Both the position numbers and the translations under genes were made by a program. This document shows, piece after piece, positions 17,165 to 28,324 of a stretch of DNA of 64,000 nucleotides. The notes beneath the pieces were generated by a model. The model had not been told where the DNA came from. It saw nothing but the letters and a program-made list of their open reading frames with translations, and did not search any database. Positions within the stretch are counted from its first letter, which is position 1, and each line of letters starts with the position of its first letter. This DNA comes from Amycolatopsis granulosa (GTDB taxonomy: Bacteria > Actinomycetota > Actinomycetes > Mycobacteriales > Pseudonocardiaceae), in NCBI RefSeq assembly GCF_011758745.1, contig NZ_JAANOV010000001.1, positions 806,001-870,000 of the forward strand, read 5' to 3'.

Positions 17165-18658
17165 TCACGCCCCAGCGCCCCGCTCCCCCGGCGTCACCGC
17201 CTGCGGGGCAGCGGGCGCCGGTGCGGCCGTGCTGCGCGAGCGGCGGCCGGCCAGGACGAACACCGCCGTGGTGAGCACGCACACGGCGAGCAGGACCAGC
17301 ACGGCGGCGCGCGTCGCCGTGCCGACGGCGTCGGTGAACACGGGTGCCGTCGCGGCCGGGCGCTGCGCCGGGGGCAGGCCCGCCAGCGTGCTCTCCAGTG
17401 TGGCCGTCATGAGCGTGCCGAGGACGCTGGTACCGAGCACACTGCCGAGCTGGCGGGCCGCGTTGACCGTGCCCGCCGCGGCACCTTCGTTGCCCCGCGG
17501 CACGTGTTCGACGGCGAGCACGGTCGACGGCCCGTTGGCCAGGCCGCAGCCGAGTCCGAAGAGGACGAAGGAGGCGAGGTAGTCGGGAAAGGTGTCGTCG
17601 GGGCCGATCGCGGTGAACAGCGCGGCGCCGGCCGCCGCGGCGAGGAGTCCGGCGACGACCAGCCAGCGCGCCGGCACCCGGCGCACGAGGAGCCCGGCCA
17701 GCGCCGAGACCACGATGAACGCGCCGAACTCGGCGAGCATCTGGACCCCGACCGCCAGGGCGCTCAGCCCGGCCACCCGCTGCAGCCACAGCACCTGCAG
17801 GACGGACACGCCCACGAAGCCGAACAGCACCGCGGCCGCGAGCACCAGCGCGGCGCTGTACTGGGCGTTGCGCATCAGGCGCAGGTCGAGCATCGGCGCC
17901 CGGTGCCGCAGCTCGACGACCACGAACAGGCCGAGGGCGGCCACGGCGATCGCGGCGGCGGTGATCACCCGGCCGCTGCCCGGCCCGGTGTGACCGCCTT
18001 CGATCAGGGTGTAGATCAGTGCGCCGACGCCGGCCGCCCCCAGCAGCAGACCGCGGAGGTCGAGACCGCTGCCCGCGGTGCGCGATTCGGGGACGAACGC
18101 GAGGGCGGTCACCGCCGCGATCACCGCGAGGAGCGGGTTCACCCAGAACGCCGCGTGCCACGTCGTGTACTTCAGGGCCAGGCCCGCGGCGATCGGCCCG
18201 ACCGCGAGGCCGAGGCCCGAGACGGCGGCCCAGGCCGAGATCGCCGCCGCGCGACGGGCGGGTTCGGGGAACTGGTGCGCGAGCAGGGCCAGCGAGCTCG
18301 GGGCGATCAGCGCCCCACCGAGGCCGGCGATCGCCTGCCCGGCCAGCACGACGGGAAAGCTCCCGGCGAACACCAGGAGGACACCGCCGGCCGCCATGGC
18401 GGCGACCCCGGCGAGGAACACGCGCCGCCGCCCGTTCCGGTCCGCGAGCGCTCCGGCGGCCAGCACGAACGTCGCCACGATGAGGGTGTAGACGCTGGGG
18501 ATCCACACCACCTGGGCGGGCCCGAGGTGCAGCTCGTCCTGCACGGCGCTGAGCGTGCCGATCGTCTGCGTGGTCTGCATGAGGACGGTGAACAGGCCCA
18601 GGCAGGCCGCGGTCAGGACCGCGGCGCCGTGGGCGCGGGTGGGGCTTTCAGCGTGCAT
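17165..18658 (-). CDS. MFS drug-efflux transporter, DHA2 family
   Basis: 497 residues with about fourteen membrane helices. Motif A is GALADRNGRRRVF and motif C-like sequence is GLGLAVGPIAAG, as in proton-driven multidrug exporters of the 14-helix group. Start ATG 18658 is supported by GGAAGGAACC upstream; the longer frame adds only a basic low-complexity tail. It diverges from the HxlR regulator at 19015. The inverted repeat near that regulator gene could serve both promoters. Confidence 0.88.
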   Translation of the reverse strand: MHAESPTRAHGAAVLTAACLGLFTVLMQTTQTIGTLSAVQDELHLGPAQVVWIPSVYTLIVATFVLAAGALADRNGRRRVFLAGVAAMAAGGVLLVFAGSFPVVLAGQAIAGLGGALIAPSSLALLAHQFPEPARRAAAISAWAAVSGLGLAVGPIAAGLALKYTTWHAAFWVNPLLAVIAAVTALAFVPESRTAGSGLDLRGLLLGAAGVGALIYTLIEGGHTGPGSGRVITAAAIAVAALGLFVVVELRHRAPMLDLRLMRNAQYSAALVLAAAVLFGFVGVSVLQVLWLQRVAGLSALAVGVQMLAEFGAFIVVSALAGLLVRRVPARWLVVAGLLAAAAGAALFTAIGPDDTFPDYLASFVLFGLGCGLANGPSTVLAVEHVPRGNEGAAAGTVNAARQLGSVLGTSVLGTLMTATLESTLAGLPPAQRPAATAPVFTDAVGTATRAAVLVLLAVCVLTTAVFVLAGRRSRSTAAPAPAAPQAVTPGERGAGA

Positions 18659-18953
18659 CGAAGGTTCCTTCCGCCGTCTCCGGCGCTGGGTCGGGTGTGG
18701 TGAGTGCGTGGCCGTGTTTGCCGCTCCCAGCGGCGTGTTTGCCACTGGTAGGTCGCGTTCGGCGGTCAGCGGCCGGAGTGCACGGTCTGGGCTGCTTCCC
18801 GCGCCCGCGCACCGGCTCGGTGGTGGCCGGCCTCCGGGCAGGAGGTTCCACGCCGGCGTCAGCCGTCGGAGTCACCGCCGCGATGACACCTTCGTCCACT
18901 GCGGAACGTGGCGGGAGCTGGTGCCGGACCATGACGGGTCCCCCAGTTAGTCA

Positions 18954-19006
18954 GTTGGAATGTCAAACCGAGTGGAGACTAGCGGTGGTGAGTTTGATAT
19001 GGCAAC
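18954..19006. promoter_or_regulatory. Inverted repeat, probable HxlR operator
   Basis: Two 15-base arms face each other: GTTGGAATGTCAAAC at 18954-18968 and GTTTGATATGGCAAC at 18992-19006. They match at 12 of 15 positions when one is reverse-complemented, with a 23-base spacer. The surrounding sequence is much richer in GC. The site lies in the 356-bp space between the divergent exporter and HxlR genes, just before the regulator start, as expected for autoregulation plus control of the exporter. The remaining part of that space (18659-18950) shows no gene. Confidence 0.6.
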
Positions 19007-19014
19007 CTACTGGG

Positions 19015-19488
19015 GTGACGAACCCAGCCGGCGCTTCGCACGATGCGCCCGCCCTGCCGGGACGGCCGTGCTCCATCGCGGCGGCCCTGCACCTCGTGGG
19101 GGACAAGTGGGCGCTGCTCGCCATCCGCGAGCTCACCCTCGGCAACCACCGGTTCATCGAGATCGCACGGGACACCGGTGCGCCGCGCGACCGGCTGGCG
19201 GCACGGCTACGCGGCCTGGAAGCGGCCGGTGTCGTCGAGCGACAGCAGTACAGCGAGCACCCGCCGCGCTTCGAGTACCACCTCACCGAGGCCGGGCGCG
19301 ATCTCGGCATGGTGCTGCAGGCCCTGCGCAGCTGGGGTGACCGCTGGGCCGTGGACGAGCCACCGGTCGTGTTCGAGCACACGTGCGGGCACCCGCTCGA
19401 CGCGGCCCTCATGTGCCGGCACTGCGGTGCCGAAGTGGTCCCGGGCGACGTCCACGCGCACAGCGGCGCCGGCACGGACGAGCACTGA
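19015..19488 (+). CDS. HxlR-family transcriptional regulator
   Basis: 157 residues. The winged-helix core is complete: CSIAAALHLVGDKWALLAIREL, then RFIEIARDTGAPRDRLAARLRGLEAAG and the wing RFEYHLTEAGRDL. A C-terminal Cys-rich tail (CGHPLDAALMCRHCGAE) could bind a metal. GTG 19015 is favoured because upstream GTG codons would place the inverted repeat inside the gene; no strong ribosome site is seen, so it may be leaderless. Members of the family sense small molecules or oxidants and usually control a neighbouring gene, here probably the divergent exporter. Confidence 0.85.
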   Translation: MTNPAGASHDAPALPGRPCSIAAALHLVGDKWALLAIRELTLGNHRFIEIARDTGAPRDRLAARLRGLEAAGVVERQQYSEHPPRFEYHLTEAGRDLGMVLQALRSWGDRWAVDEPPVVFEHTCGHPLDAALMCRHCGAEVVPGDVHAHSGAGTDEH

Positions 19489-19577
19489 GACGGCCGCTCC
19501 CCGTCCTCCGCGCAGCCGAGCGCCGCGGCGGGATCGGCGACGGCGACCGGGGAACCATCGGGTGAACATGCGGTGCC

Positions 19578-19594
19578 TGAATTTGATTTATTCA
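19578..19594. promoter_or_regulatory. AT-rich dyad before furA, probable Fur-type operator
   Basis: A 17-base A/T-rich element, TGAAT-N7-ATTCA, stands out in very GC-rich DNA 25 bases before the fur-family start. Position and base content match the autoregulatory site of actinobacterial FurA/CatR. The arms are only five bases, so the call rests on location and composition. Confidence 0.55.
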
Positions 19595-19618
19595 AGACAA
19601 CTGCTCTAAGGTCGTGGC

Positions 19619-22347
<2,729 letters not shown>

Positions 22348-22360
22348 TCGCACCGGCACG

Positions 22361-22397
22361 ACGAGCCCGGCCGGTCCATGTGACCGGCCGGGCTCGT
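22361..22397 (+). terminator. Strong hairpin terminator after katG
   Basis: A perfect 16-bp stem (22361-22376 with 22382-22397) and a five-base loop begin 14 bases after the katG stop. There is no long T tract, as usual in such GC-rich genomes. It would end the furA-katG transcript. Confidence 0.85.
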
Positions 22398-22503
22398 CCC
22401 GTTCCTCCCGGGGCCCTGACGTTGTCGCCCAGGAGGTGGAGGCCGCGTCGAGCTGCGCCCGGGTCGTTACACTCCGCCGGGATTCACCGGCGAGGGGGAC
22501 GGG

Positions 22504-23715
22504 ATGGCGGAGGAGGCGCGGGCGGGCGCGGCCGATCAGGAGGCCTGGCGGCCGCGCTGGTGGTTCCTGGGGATGTTCGCCGTGCTCGCCGGGATCCACC
22601 TGGGCCGCGGCTGGGACGCCACGACCGCGGTCGGGCTGCCGGTGGGCTTGGCCGTCACGCTGGTGCTGGTGTTCGTCCGGCGGCTGCCGTCGTGGGTGAC
22701 CGGCGAGTGGGCGGCGCGGCCGACGTCGCGCCGCTGGGTGCGGGCCCAGCGCAACCGGCTGTCCTGCGTGCTGCCGTTCGTCCTGCTGGGCGTGGCGGCG
22801 GTCGTGTCCGGAGTGGACGATCACCGGCCGCAGGGCGACGAGGTGCCCGCCGCCGTCTTCGTACTCGTCTGCGCCCTGGGACTGGCGCTGTTCGTCACGC
22901 TCCGCTGGCTGCGCGCCGTCCGCACGCTGCGCCTGCTCGCCGGTTCGCGGACCGCGCTGCGCGCCGAGGTCCACTCGCCGGCACCGATCGATGACCCGGT
23001 GGCCGTCACCGGAACCGTCACCTTCCCGGACGGCTCACCGGGTTCGTTCACCGCACGCGAGTGCCCGGCCGGGCTCGCGACGGCGATCGCGGACACGGCA
23101 ACGCTGCACGTCACGTCCCCGCGCCCGGGCCGGGTGCTGGCGGGCCTGCCGGGCAGCGACGAGTTCGCCCGAGTCAGGCTCACGACCAGGCGCTTCCTCT
23201 CGCGGACGGAACTGACCCGGCGGCTGCGCGTGCGCACAGCCACCCTGGTGGTCGTCGCGGCGGCCGCCGCCGCGGTGGAGGTCACGGCGTGGATCACGCT
23301 CGGCGGTGCGGTGCCGTGGGTGCTGGCGGTGCCTCTGCTGCTGGCCGTCGCGGGTGTCGCGGGGTGGCGGTCGAACGTCGCCCGCCTGGTGCGGCCGCTC
23401 GCGGCCGGTTCCTGGACCGGGGTCGCCGCCGCTACCCTGGACGACCCCGCCGACCGCGGGCCGGTCACCGGGTGGGCGCGGTTCCCGGACGGGGTCCGCG
23501 CCCGCTTCCGGATCGCGCAGTGTCCACCCGGGATCGCCACCGAGCTCCGCGAGCGACGGCGGTTGTGGATCGCCGGCGACCCGCACGGGGACGAGGTCGC
23601 CGTCGGCACCCCGGACGGTGACGACGTCGCCCTCGTCACCTTCGGGGTGCGGCGCCGGGAGTACCGACGGCTCAGGGCGCGGACGGCTCCCGCAGCAGCG
23701 GCAGGAGATCGCTGA
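22504..23715 (+). CDS. Membrane protein of unknown function with internal duplication
   Basis: 403 residues, not recognised. It has hydrophobic segments at about 22-60, 85-105 and 115-135, a soluble domain, two more segments at about 245-285 and a second soluble domain. The two soluble domains look related: each has a TVTFPDG or ARFPDG-like strand, a Cys-Pro pair (ECPAGLAT, QCPPGIATEL) and a short GD/LPGSDE end, suggesting an internal repeat. Its last 44 bases overlap the convergent monooxygenase gene. Function cannot be assigned. Confidence 0.75.
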   Translation: MAEEARAGAADQEAWRPRWWFLGMFAVLAGIHLGRGWDATTAVGLPVGLAVTLVLVFVRRLPSWVTGEWAARPTSRRWVRAQRNRLSCVLPFVLLGVAAVVSGVDDHRPQGDEVPAAVFVLVCALGLALFVTLRWLRAVRTLRLLAGSRTALRAEVHSPAPIDDPVAVTGTVTFPDGSPGSFTARECPAGLATAIADTATLHVTSPRPGRVLAGLPGSDEFARVRLTTRRFLSRTELTRRLRVRTATLVVVAAAAAAVEVTAWITLGGAVPWVLAVPLLLAVAGVAGWRSNVARLVRPLAAGSWTGVAAATLDDPADRGPVTGWARFPDGVRARFRIAQCPPGIATELRERRRLWIAGDPHGDEVAVGTPDGDDVALVTFGVRRREYRRLRARTAPAAAAGDR

Positions 23716-24805
23716 CGACGCGGTCGGCGTCCTCGGGGATCACGGCGGGCCGCACCCGGACCCCGGCGAGGCCCTGACCGGCCCAGGTCGCGAGCAGGTC
23801 CCGCAATTCGGCCGCGGTGCCGGTGAACACGCTCGTGTCGGTGGTCCACGCGGCCCCGGCGAGGCCCTCCAGTTCCGCGCGCCGCTGCCGGGCGTGCGCG
23901 GCGGTGTCCCCCAGGACCACCGCCACGTCGGCGTACACCTCGGTCGGTGCGGCACCCGGCGTGAGCCGTTCGATCTCGCGCAGCACCTGGGTGATCTCCG
24001 CGGGCGACTCCTCCCCCGGCGTGACGAACACCCGGTCGGCCACGGCCGCGGCCAGCCGGTACGGCTCGAGGGCGTGGTGGGCGAGCACCGCCACCGGTGG
24101 TGTCGCGAGCACCGGCACGTTCAGCGGGCCGTCCGCCTGGTAGCGGCCCGCTGCCGCGCGGACGGTCCCCACCCGCTCCGGGTCCAGGAAGGACCGGGGT
24201 GTGCCGTCAGCGGAACCGGCCAGGCTGTCGCCGGGAAAGCTCGCCCACAACTGGCGGACCGCCCGCACGAAGTCCTCGGCATCGTCGAACAGGGTGTGCA
24301 GCCGGCGGGCGATCTTCGTCGGGACGTAGATGTCCTCGGGTTGCAGGGCGGGGGTGGCGCGGCCGCCGGCGACCGCGGCGTCCGCCGCGTTAGCGGACAC
24401 CTGCGGCCGCCACACCAGCCGGCCGGGGGCGATCGCGGCCAGCGACGCGAGCTGCGCGGCGACCTGGAACGGCTGGTGGTGCGTCACGTTGCGGGAGACC
24501 ACCACCTCGATCCGTTCGGTCGCCGACAGCAGCAGCGCGGCGGCCACCACCGGATCGAGCCGGCCGCGCACCTGGTCGCCGCGCCGGTCGGGGGTACCGA
24601 ACCGTTCGCTCTGCAGGCTGATGCCGTCCTCGACCGTCACGAACGCGGCACCGCCGGCCTCCGCGCGACGCGCCAGGCCGGTCCAGAACGCGGCGCCGAA
24701 CAGGTCGGCGGGGCGGTCGACGGAGGTCACCTGCCAGGCACACGGGTGCCAGCCGGCCCCGTCGAGCGCGAGACCCACGCGGAGCCGGCCGGATCGTGTG
24801 TTCAT
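23672..24805 (-). CDS. LLM-class flavin-dependent monooxygenase
   Basis: 377 residues with the TIM-barrel pattern of bacterial luciferase-like oxidoreductases: RVGLALDGAGWH, FVTVEDG, AALLLSATERIEVVVSRNVTHHQP and a C-terminal GTAAELRDLLATWAGQGLAGVRVRP. Such enzymes use reduced FMN or F420 to oxidise organic substrates; F420 use is plausible here but not shown. Start ATG 24805 has GAGGA upstream. A nearly perfect operator-like palindrome lies at 24821-24840, overlapping a TTGACC -35 box. Confidence 0.85.
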   Translation of the reverse strand: MNTRSGRLRVGLALDGAGWHPCAWQVTSVDRPADLFGAAFWTGLARRAEAGGAAFVTVEDGISLQSERFGTPDRRGDQVRGRLDPVVAAALLLSATERIEVVVSRNVTHHQPFQVAAQLASLAAIAPGRLVWRPQVSANAADAAVAGGRATPALQPEDIYVPTKIARRLHTLFDDAEDFVRAVRQLWASFPGDSLAGSADGTPRSFLDPERVGTVRAAAGRYQADGPLNVPVLATPPVAVLAHHALEPYRLAAAVADRVFVTPGEESPAEITQVLREIERLTPGAAPTEVYADVAVVLGDTAAHARQRRAELEGLAGAAWTTDTSVFTGTAAELRDLLATWAGQGLAGVRVRPAVIPEDADRVVSDLLPLLREPSAP

Positions 24806-24820
24806 CCCGGCATCCTCGAA

Positions 24821-24840
24821 CCCTCACACTGGTGTGAGGG
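24821..24840 (-). promoter_or_regulatory. MerR-style operator in monooxygenase promoter
   Basis: Perfect nine-base arms CCCTCACAC/GTGTGAGGG surround a two-base centre. On the minus strand TTGACC overlaps the arm as a -35 box, and the gene starts 15 bases beyond the dyad. Placement of a dyad between -35 and -10 is typical of MerR-family activators. No MerR gene is adjacent. Confidence 0.65.
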
Positions 24841-24863
24841 TCAAGACCGGCGTGACGCGCGGC

Positions 24864-25304
24864 TCAGCTGACCGCCTGCTTCACCAGCTGGGCGATGCGG
24901 TTCTCCACCTCGGGGGTGATCTCGATCAGGGCGAACGAGGTCGCCCACATCCCGCCGTCGTCCAGGTTCGCGCGGTCCTCGAAGCCGAGGGTCGCGTAGC
25001 GGGACTTGAACTTCTCCGCGGGCCGGAAGTAGAGGACGTTCTTCCCGCCGAGCGCGTAGCAGGGCATCCCGTACCACAGCTTCGGCTCCAGTTCCGGAGC
25101 GGTCGTCGTGACGATCGCGTGCACGCGCTCGGCCAGGACCCGGTCGGCGTCACGCATTCCGGCGATCTTGGCGAGCACGTCCCGCACGGCTTCCGCCGCC
25201 TTCTCCGCGCGCGACCCGGCGCGGGCGGCCTTGCGCTGCTCCGTGGCGTGCTCCTTCATCGCGGCGCGCTCTTCGGCGGTGAATCCCTCGTAGCTACGGC
25301 TCAT
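24864..25304 (-). CDS. DUF1801-family protein
   Basis: 146 residues. The C-terminal part has WYGMPCYALGGKNVLYF, KFKSRYATLGF and GGMWATSFALIEI, matching the small YdhG/DUF1801 alpha/beta proteins. The N-terminal 40 residues are charged and helical. Biochemical role is unknown; some relatives have been called iron chaperones. ATG 25304 is chosen because the domain starts there. It is followed 58 bases downstream by the monooxygenase gene and preceded by a VOC protein in the same direction, so the three may be co-transcribed. Confidence 0.8.
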   Translation of the reverse strand: MSRSYEGFTAEERAAMKEHATEQRKAARAGSRAEKAAEAVRDVLAKIAGMRDADRVLAERVHAIVTTTAPELEPKLWYGMPCYALGGKNVLYFRPAEKFKSRYATLGFEDRANLDDGGMWATSFALIEITPEVENRIAQLVKQAVS

Positions 25305-25360
25305 GGTTCGGTCCTTCCGGTTGTGGTGGTGTGCGGCGGCGGGTGGGCTGTGCAGGCACA

Positions 25361-25984
25361 TCAGGGCCGCGCGGCGATCGGGCTGGTCTCCCAGACGAAC
25401 CCGTCCGGGTCGGTGAACGCGCCGGCGCCGCCGATCGCGATCCGGTGCGATCCGGTGCCCTCCGGGGACACGCGCGAGGTCTTGGCCAGGGCCCGGCGGC
25501 GGTAGAGGGCGAGCTTGACCCGGCCCTCCCCCGGCTCGAACTCCGCGTACACGCGGCCGAAGCTCTTCGCCACGCGGAACCCGCGGCCGGCGTAGAACCG
25601 CTTGCTCGCGGCCACGTCGGCCACGCCGAGCAGGAGGACGACGGCGTCGATCCGGCCGGTGGCCGGGCCGGTGTCCTTCTTCGCCGATGTCGCGATCTTC
25701 CAGATCGTCCCGTCGGGGGCCTGCACCACGCCGCCGTAGCCCCACAGCGACTTCGTGGCGGGCTCGAGCACGGTGGCACCGGCTTCCCGGGCGGCACCGG
25801 TCAGGGCGTGGACGTCGGCCGGCTGGGACACCAGCAGCGACAGGGTGAACCCGCGGAAGCCGGTGCTCGGCTCCCGGGCGGCCCGCAGCCGCAGCTCGTC
25901 GCCCAGGCCGAAGGCGGTGGCGTAGAAGCGTTCGGCAGCCGGGAGGTCGGCCACCTCGAGGGTGATGGCGTCGATGGAAGTCAT
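25361..25984 (-). CDS. VOC/glyoxalase-fold protein, two domains
   Basis: 207 residues made of two VOC half-domains: DAITLEVADLPAAERFYATAFGL at the N-terminus and DAVVLLLGVADVAASKRFYAGRGF from about residue 113. Both keep the beta-alpha-beta pattern and the APDGTIWKIA or DPDGFVWETS ending. The metal ligands of true glyoxalase I are not all present, so a lyase activity is not implied. Probably a small-molecule binding or dioxygenase-like protein. ATG 25984 is well placed. Confidence 0.85.
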   Translation of the reverse strand: MTSIDAITLEVADLPAAERFYATAFGLGDELRLRAAREPSTGFRGFTLSLLVSQPADVHALTGAAREAGATVLEPATKSLWGYGGVVQAPDGTIWKIATSAKKDTGPATGRIDAVVLLLGVADVAASKRFYAGRGFRVAKSFGRVYAEFEPGEGRVKLALYRRRALAKTSRVSPEGTGSHRIAIGGAGAFTDPDGFVWETSPIAARP

Positions 25985-26064
25985 GCCGGTAACGCTATGT
26001 GCGCCGCGGTGACCAGCGCTTCTCGATTCCTGACCGGTCGTGCCGTAGGGCCTAAGCTCGCCGC

Positions 26065-26508
26065 ATGGCGGCAGGCAGGAAGGCGCGGGTGCGCGACGTG
26101 CACGATCTGGCGATGGCGATGCCGCACGTGACGCGGCTGCCGGGCAGCCGGGGCAGGCCGGTGTACCAGGTCGGCGGCCGGTCGTTCGTGATCTTCCGCA
26201 ATCCCCGCCCCGACGCGGCGGACCCGGTGACCGGCGAACGCTACCCCGACGTGATCGTGTTCTGGGTGGGGTCGCAGGCCGACAAGGAGGCGCTGGTGGG
26301 CGACGAGAACTCGCCGTGGTTCACCACGCCGCACTTCGACGGGCACCCGTCGGTGCTGCTGCGGGAGGCCGACGTCGAACGGCTCGACCACGACGAACTG
26401 GCCGAGATCGTGCAGGACGCGTGGCTGGCCCGCGCCTCGGCCAGCCGGGCGAGGGCCTGGCTGGCGGCACACGGACTGCCGTCCACAGAGGACCGCGGCC
26501 GCGCGTGA
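26065..26508 (+). CDS. YjbR/MmcQ-like protein
   Basis: 147 residues. The pattern VHDLAMAMPHVTRLPG, YQVGGRSFVIFRNP, FWVGSQADKEALV and VLLREADVERLDHDELAEIVQDAWLARA is typical of the YjbR (CyaY-like fold) family, which is thought to bind DNA or act as an MmcQ-like accessory protein. No further role is known. It is transcribed alone, away from the VOC gene. Confidence 0.82.
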   Translation: MAAGRKARVRDVHDLAMAMPHVTRLPGSRGRPVYQVGGRSFVIFRNPRPDAADPVTGERYPDVIVFWVGSQADKEALVGDENSPWFTTPHFDGHPSVLLREADVERLDHDELAEIVQDAWLARASASRARAWLAAHGLPSTEDRGRA

Positions 26509-26619
26509 GCGCACCTACCCGGTTCCCGTCCTCGTCACACCGCGGCATCAGCAGGGTTCCGCCGGGCCGTTCGGGGTACTGCCCCTGCTCGGGCACGCGA
26601 GCGGACCACGGAGGGGTGG

Positions 26620-27080
26620 ATGAACAGGACCTGGCTGGGGCTCGGCGGGGTGGCGGCAGCGGCGACGGCGGCCACCGCGGTGCTCCGGAGAGACATCGGC
26701 ACCGCGGCCAGGCGGAGCCCGGGCGGTGGCTCGTGGTCACCGTCGACGCCTCGCCGCTGACCGTGGGCAACAGCAGCGAGCTGCGGCAGATGCTCGCCGG
26801 GTTCGGGGACGACGTGGAGTTCCAGCTCTCCCCTGCACCGGGCGACCGGGGCACCGAGGTGGCCCTGCGGCCGTCGGGCACCCGGGAGAGCACGGTGTTC
26901 GCGCGGCTGCGCGGCGACGATCCGCGGCAGGAGGTCCGCCGCGCGCTGCGGGACCTCAAGTCGCGCCTGGAGACCGGCGACGTGATCCGCCCGGACCTGC
27001 CGACCACCGGAAAACCGACCCCGGGCGGCGCGATCATGCGCTTCGTGACGCGACGCGCGGGCGGGGAGGGACGATTGTGA
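26620..27080 (+). pseudogene. Frameshifted small membrane-anchored protein gene
   Basis: A strong ribosome site (GGAGGGG) precedes ATG 26620, which reads a hydrophobic start MNRTWLGLGGVAAAATAA and then stops at 26758. From about 26703 a different frame reads PGRWLVVTVDASP and continues with protein-like sequence to 27080, where its TGA overlaps the GTG of the dehydrogenase gene. The two parts look like one gene broken by a one- or two-base shift between about 26690 and 26730. A separate GTG start at 26733 (115 residues) is the alternative. Function unknown; related small proteins are said to sit before such dehydrogenases, from memory. Confidence 0.5.
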
Positions 27081-28252
27081 AGGCACTGTGCTGGCAAGGC
27101 GTGAACAAGCTTTCGGTCGAGGACGTGCGGGATCCGGAGATCCGCAACGGGGAGGACGTGATCGTCCGGGTCACCGCGAGCACCACGTGCGGTTCCGACC
27201 TGCACCTGATCGGCGGTTACGTCCCAGCGATGGAGGCCGGGGACGTGCTGGGCCACGAGTTCCTCGGCGAGGTGGTCGAGGTCGGCCCGGGCGTGCGGCG
27301 GCACCGGGTGGGCGACCGGGTGGTGGTGGCGTCGTTCATCGGCTGCGGCCGCTGCTGGTACTGCCGCAACGACCTGTGGTCGCTGTGCGACAACAGCAAC
27401 ACCAACCCCGGGATCGCCGCGATGATCTACGGCTACGAGCCGGGCGGGATCTTCGGCTACTCGCACGCGATGGGTGGTTTCCAGGGCAGCCACGCCGAGT
27501 ACATCCGGGTCCCCTTCGCCGACTACGGAGCCTTCACGGTGCCCGAGGGGCTGGACGACGACGCGGCGCTGTTCGCCTCCGACTCGGTCCCCACCGGCTG
27601 GATGGGAGCGGACCTGGGCGGGGTCAAGGCGGGCGACGTCGTGGCCGTGTGGGGTTGCGGCGCGGTCGGGCAGATGGCGGCCAGGGCGGCGATCCTGCTC
27701 GGCGCGGAACGCGTGATCTCCATCGACCGCTACCCGGAACGGCTCGCCATGACCGAGCGGCACATCGGGTCCGAGACCATCGACTACACCAGCACCGACG
27801 TCGGCGCCGAGCTGCGCGAGCGCACCGGCGGCCGCGGCCCGGACGTGTGCATCGAGGCGGTCGGCATGGAGGCGCACACCACCGGGCCGGAGCAGCGCTA
27901 CGACCAGGTGAAGCAGCAGCTGCGGCTGCAGACCGAGCGGCCGGCGGCGGTGCGGGAGGCGATCCACGCCTGCCGCAAGGGCGGCACCGTGTTCGTGCTC
28001 GGCGTGTTCGGCGGCGTGGTGGACAAGTTCCCGCTCGGTGCCGTCATCAACAACGGGCTGACCATCCGGGGCGCCCAGCAGCACGGGCAGCGCTACATCC
28101 CGATGCTGCTGGAACGCATGGCCGCCGGGCAGATCCCCACCCGGCACCTGGTCACGCACGCGTTGCCGCTGACCGACGGCCCGAAGGGATACGACCTGTT
28201 CAAACACAAGAAGGACGGCTGCGTCCGGGCGGTCTTCCACCCCGGCGGGTGA
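27077..28252 (+). CDS. Zinc-dependent alcohol dehydrogenase (formaldehyde dehydrogenase-like)
   Basis: 391 residues, MDR superfamily. The catalytic zinc Cys is in TTCGSDLHL, the His in GHEFLGEV, and the structural zinc loop has GCGRCWYCRNDLWSLC. The NAD-binding region has VWGCGAVGQMAARAA and SIDRYPERLAM. The long loop around YEPGGIFGYSHAMGGFQGSHAEYIRVP is typical of glutathione-independent formaldehyde dehydrogenase relatives. The exact alcohol or aldehyde is not predictable. GTG 27077 overlaps the end of the upstream reading frame, so the two genes were probably coupled. A bidirectional hairpin follows. Confidence 0.9.
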   Translation: MKALCWQGVNKLSVEDVRDPEIRNGEDVIVRVTASTTCGSDLHLIGGYVPAMEAGDVLGHEFLGEVVEVGPGVRRHRVGDRVVVASFIGCGRCWYCRNDLWSLCDNSNTNPGIAAMIYGYEPGGIFGYSHAMGGFQGSHAEYIRVPFADYGAFTVPEGLDDDAALFASDSVPTGWMGADLGGVKAGDVVAVWGCGAVGQMAARAAILLGAERVISIDRYPERLAMTERHIGSETIDYTSTDVGAELRERTGGRGPDVCIEAVGMEAHTTGPEQRYDQVKQQLRLQTERPAAVREAIHACRKGGTVFVLGVFGGVVDKFPLGAVINNGLTIRGAQQHGQRYIPMLLERMAAGQIPTRHLVTHALPLTDGPKGYDLFKHKKDGCVRAVFHPGG

Positions 28253-28272
28253 CCGTCGGCGCCGGTACGAGA

Positions 28273-28313
28273 ACGGCCGCGTACCGCCCCTGTGCGGGGT
28301 GGTACGCGGCCGT
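28273..28313. terminator. Bidirectional hairpin between convergent genes
   Basis: An 18-base stem with one mismatch (ACGGCCGCGTACC on the left, GGTACGCGGCCGT on the right) and a short loop lies between the dehydrogenase stop and the convergent membrane-protein stop. It can terminate both transcripts. Confidence 0.75.
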
Positions 28314-28324
28314 CCGGACAGCCG

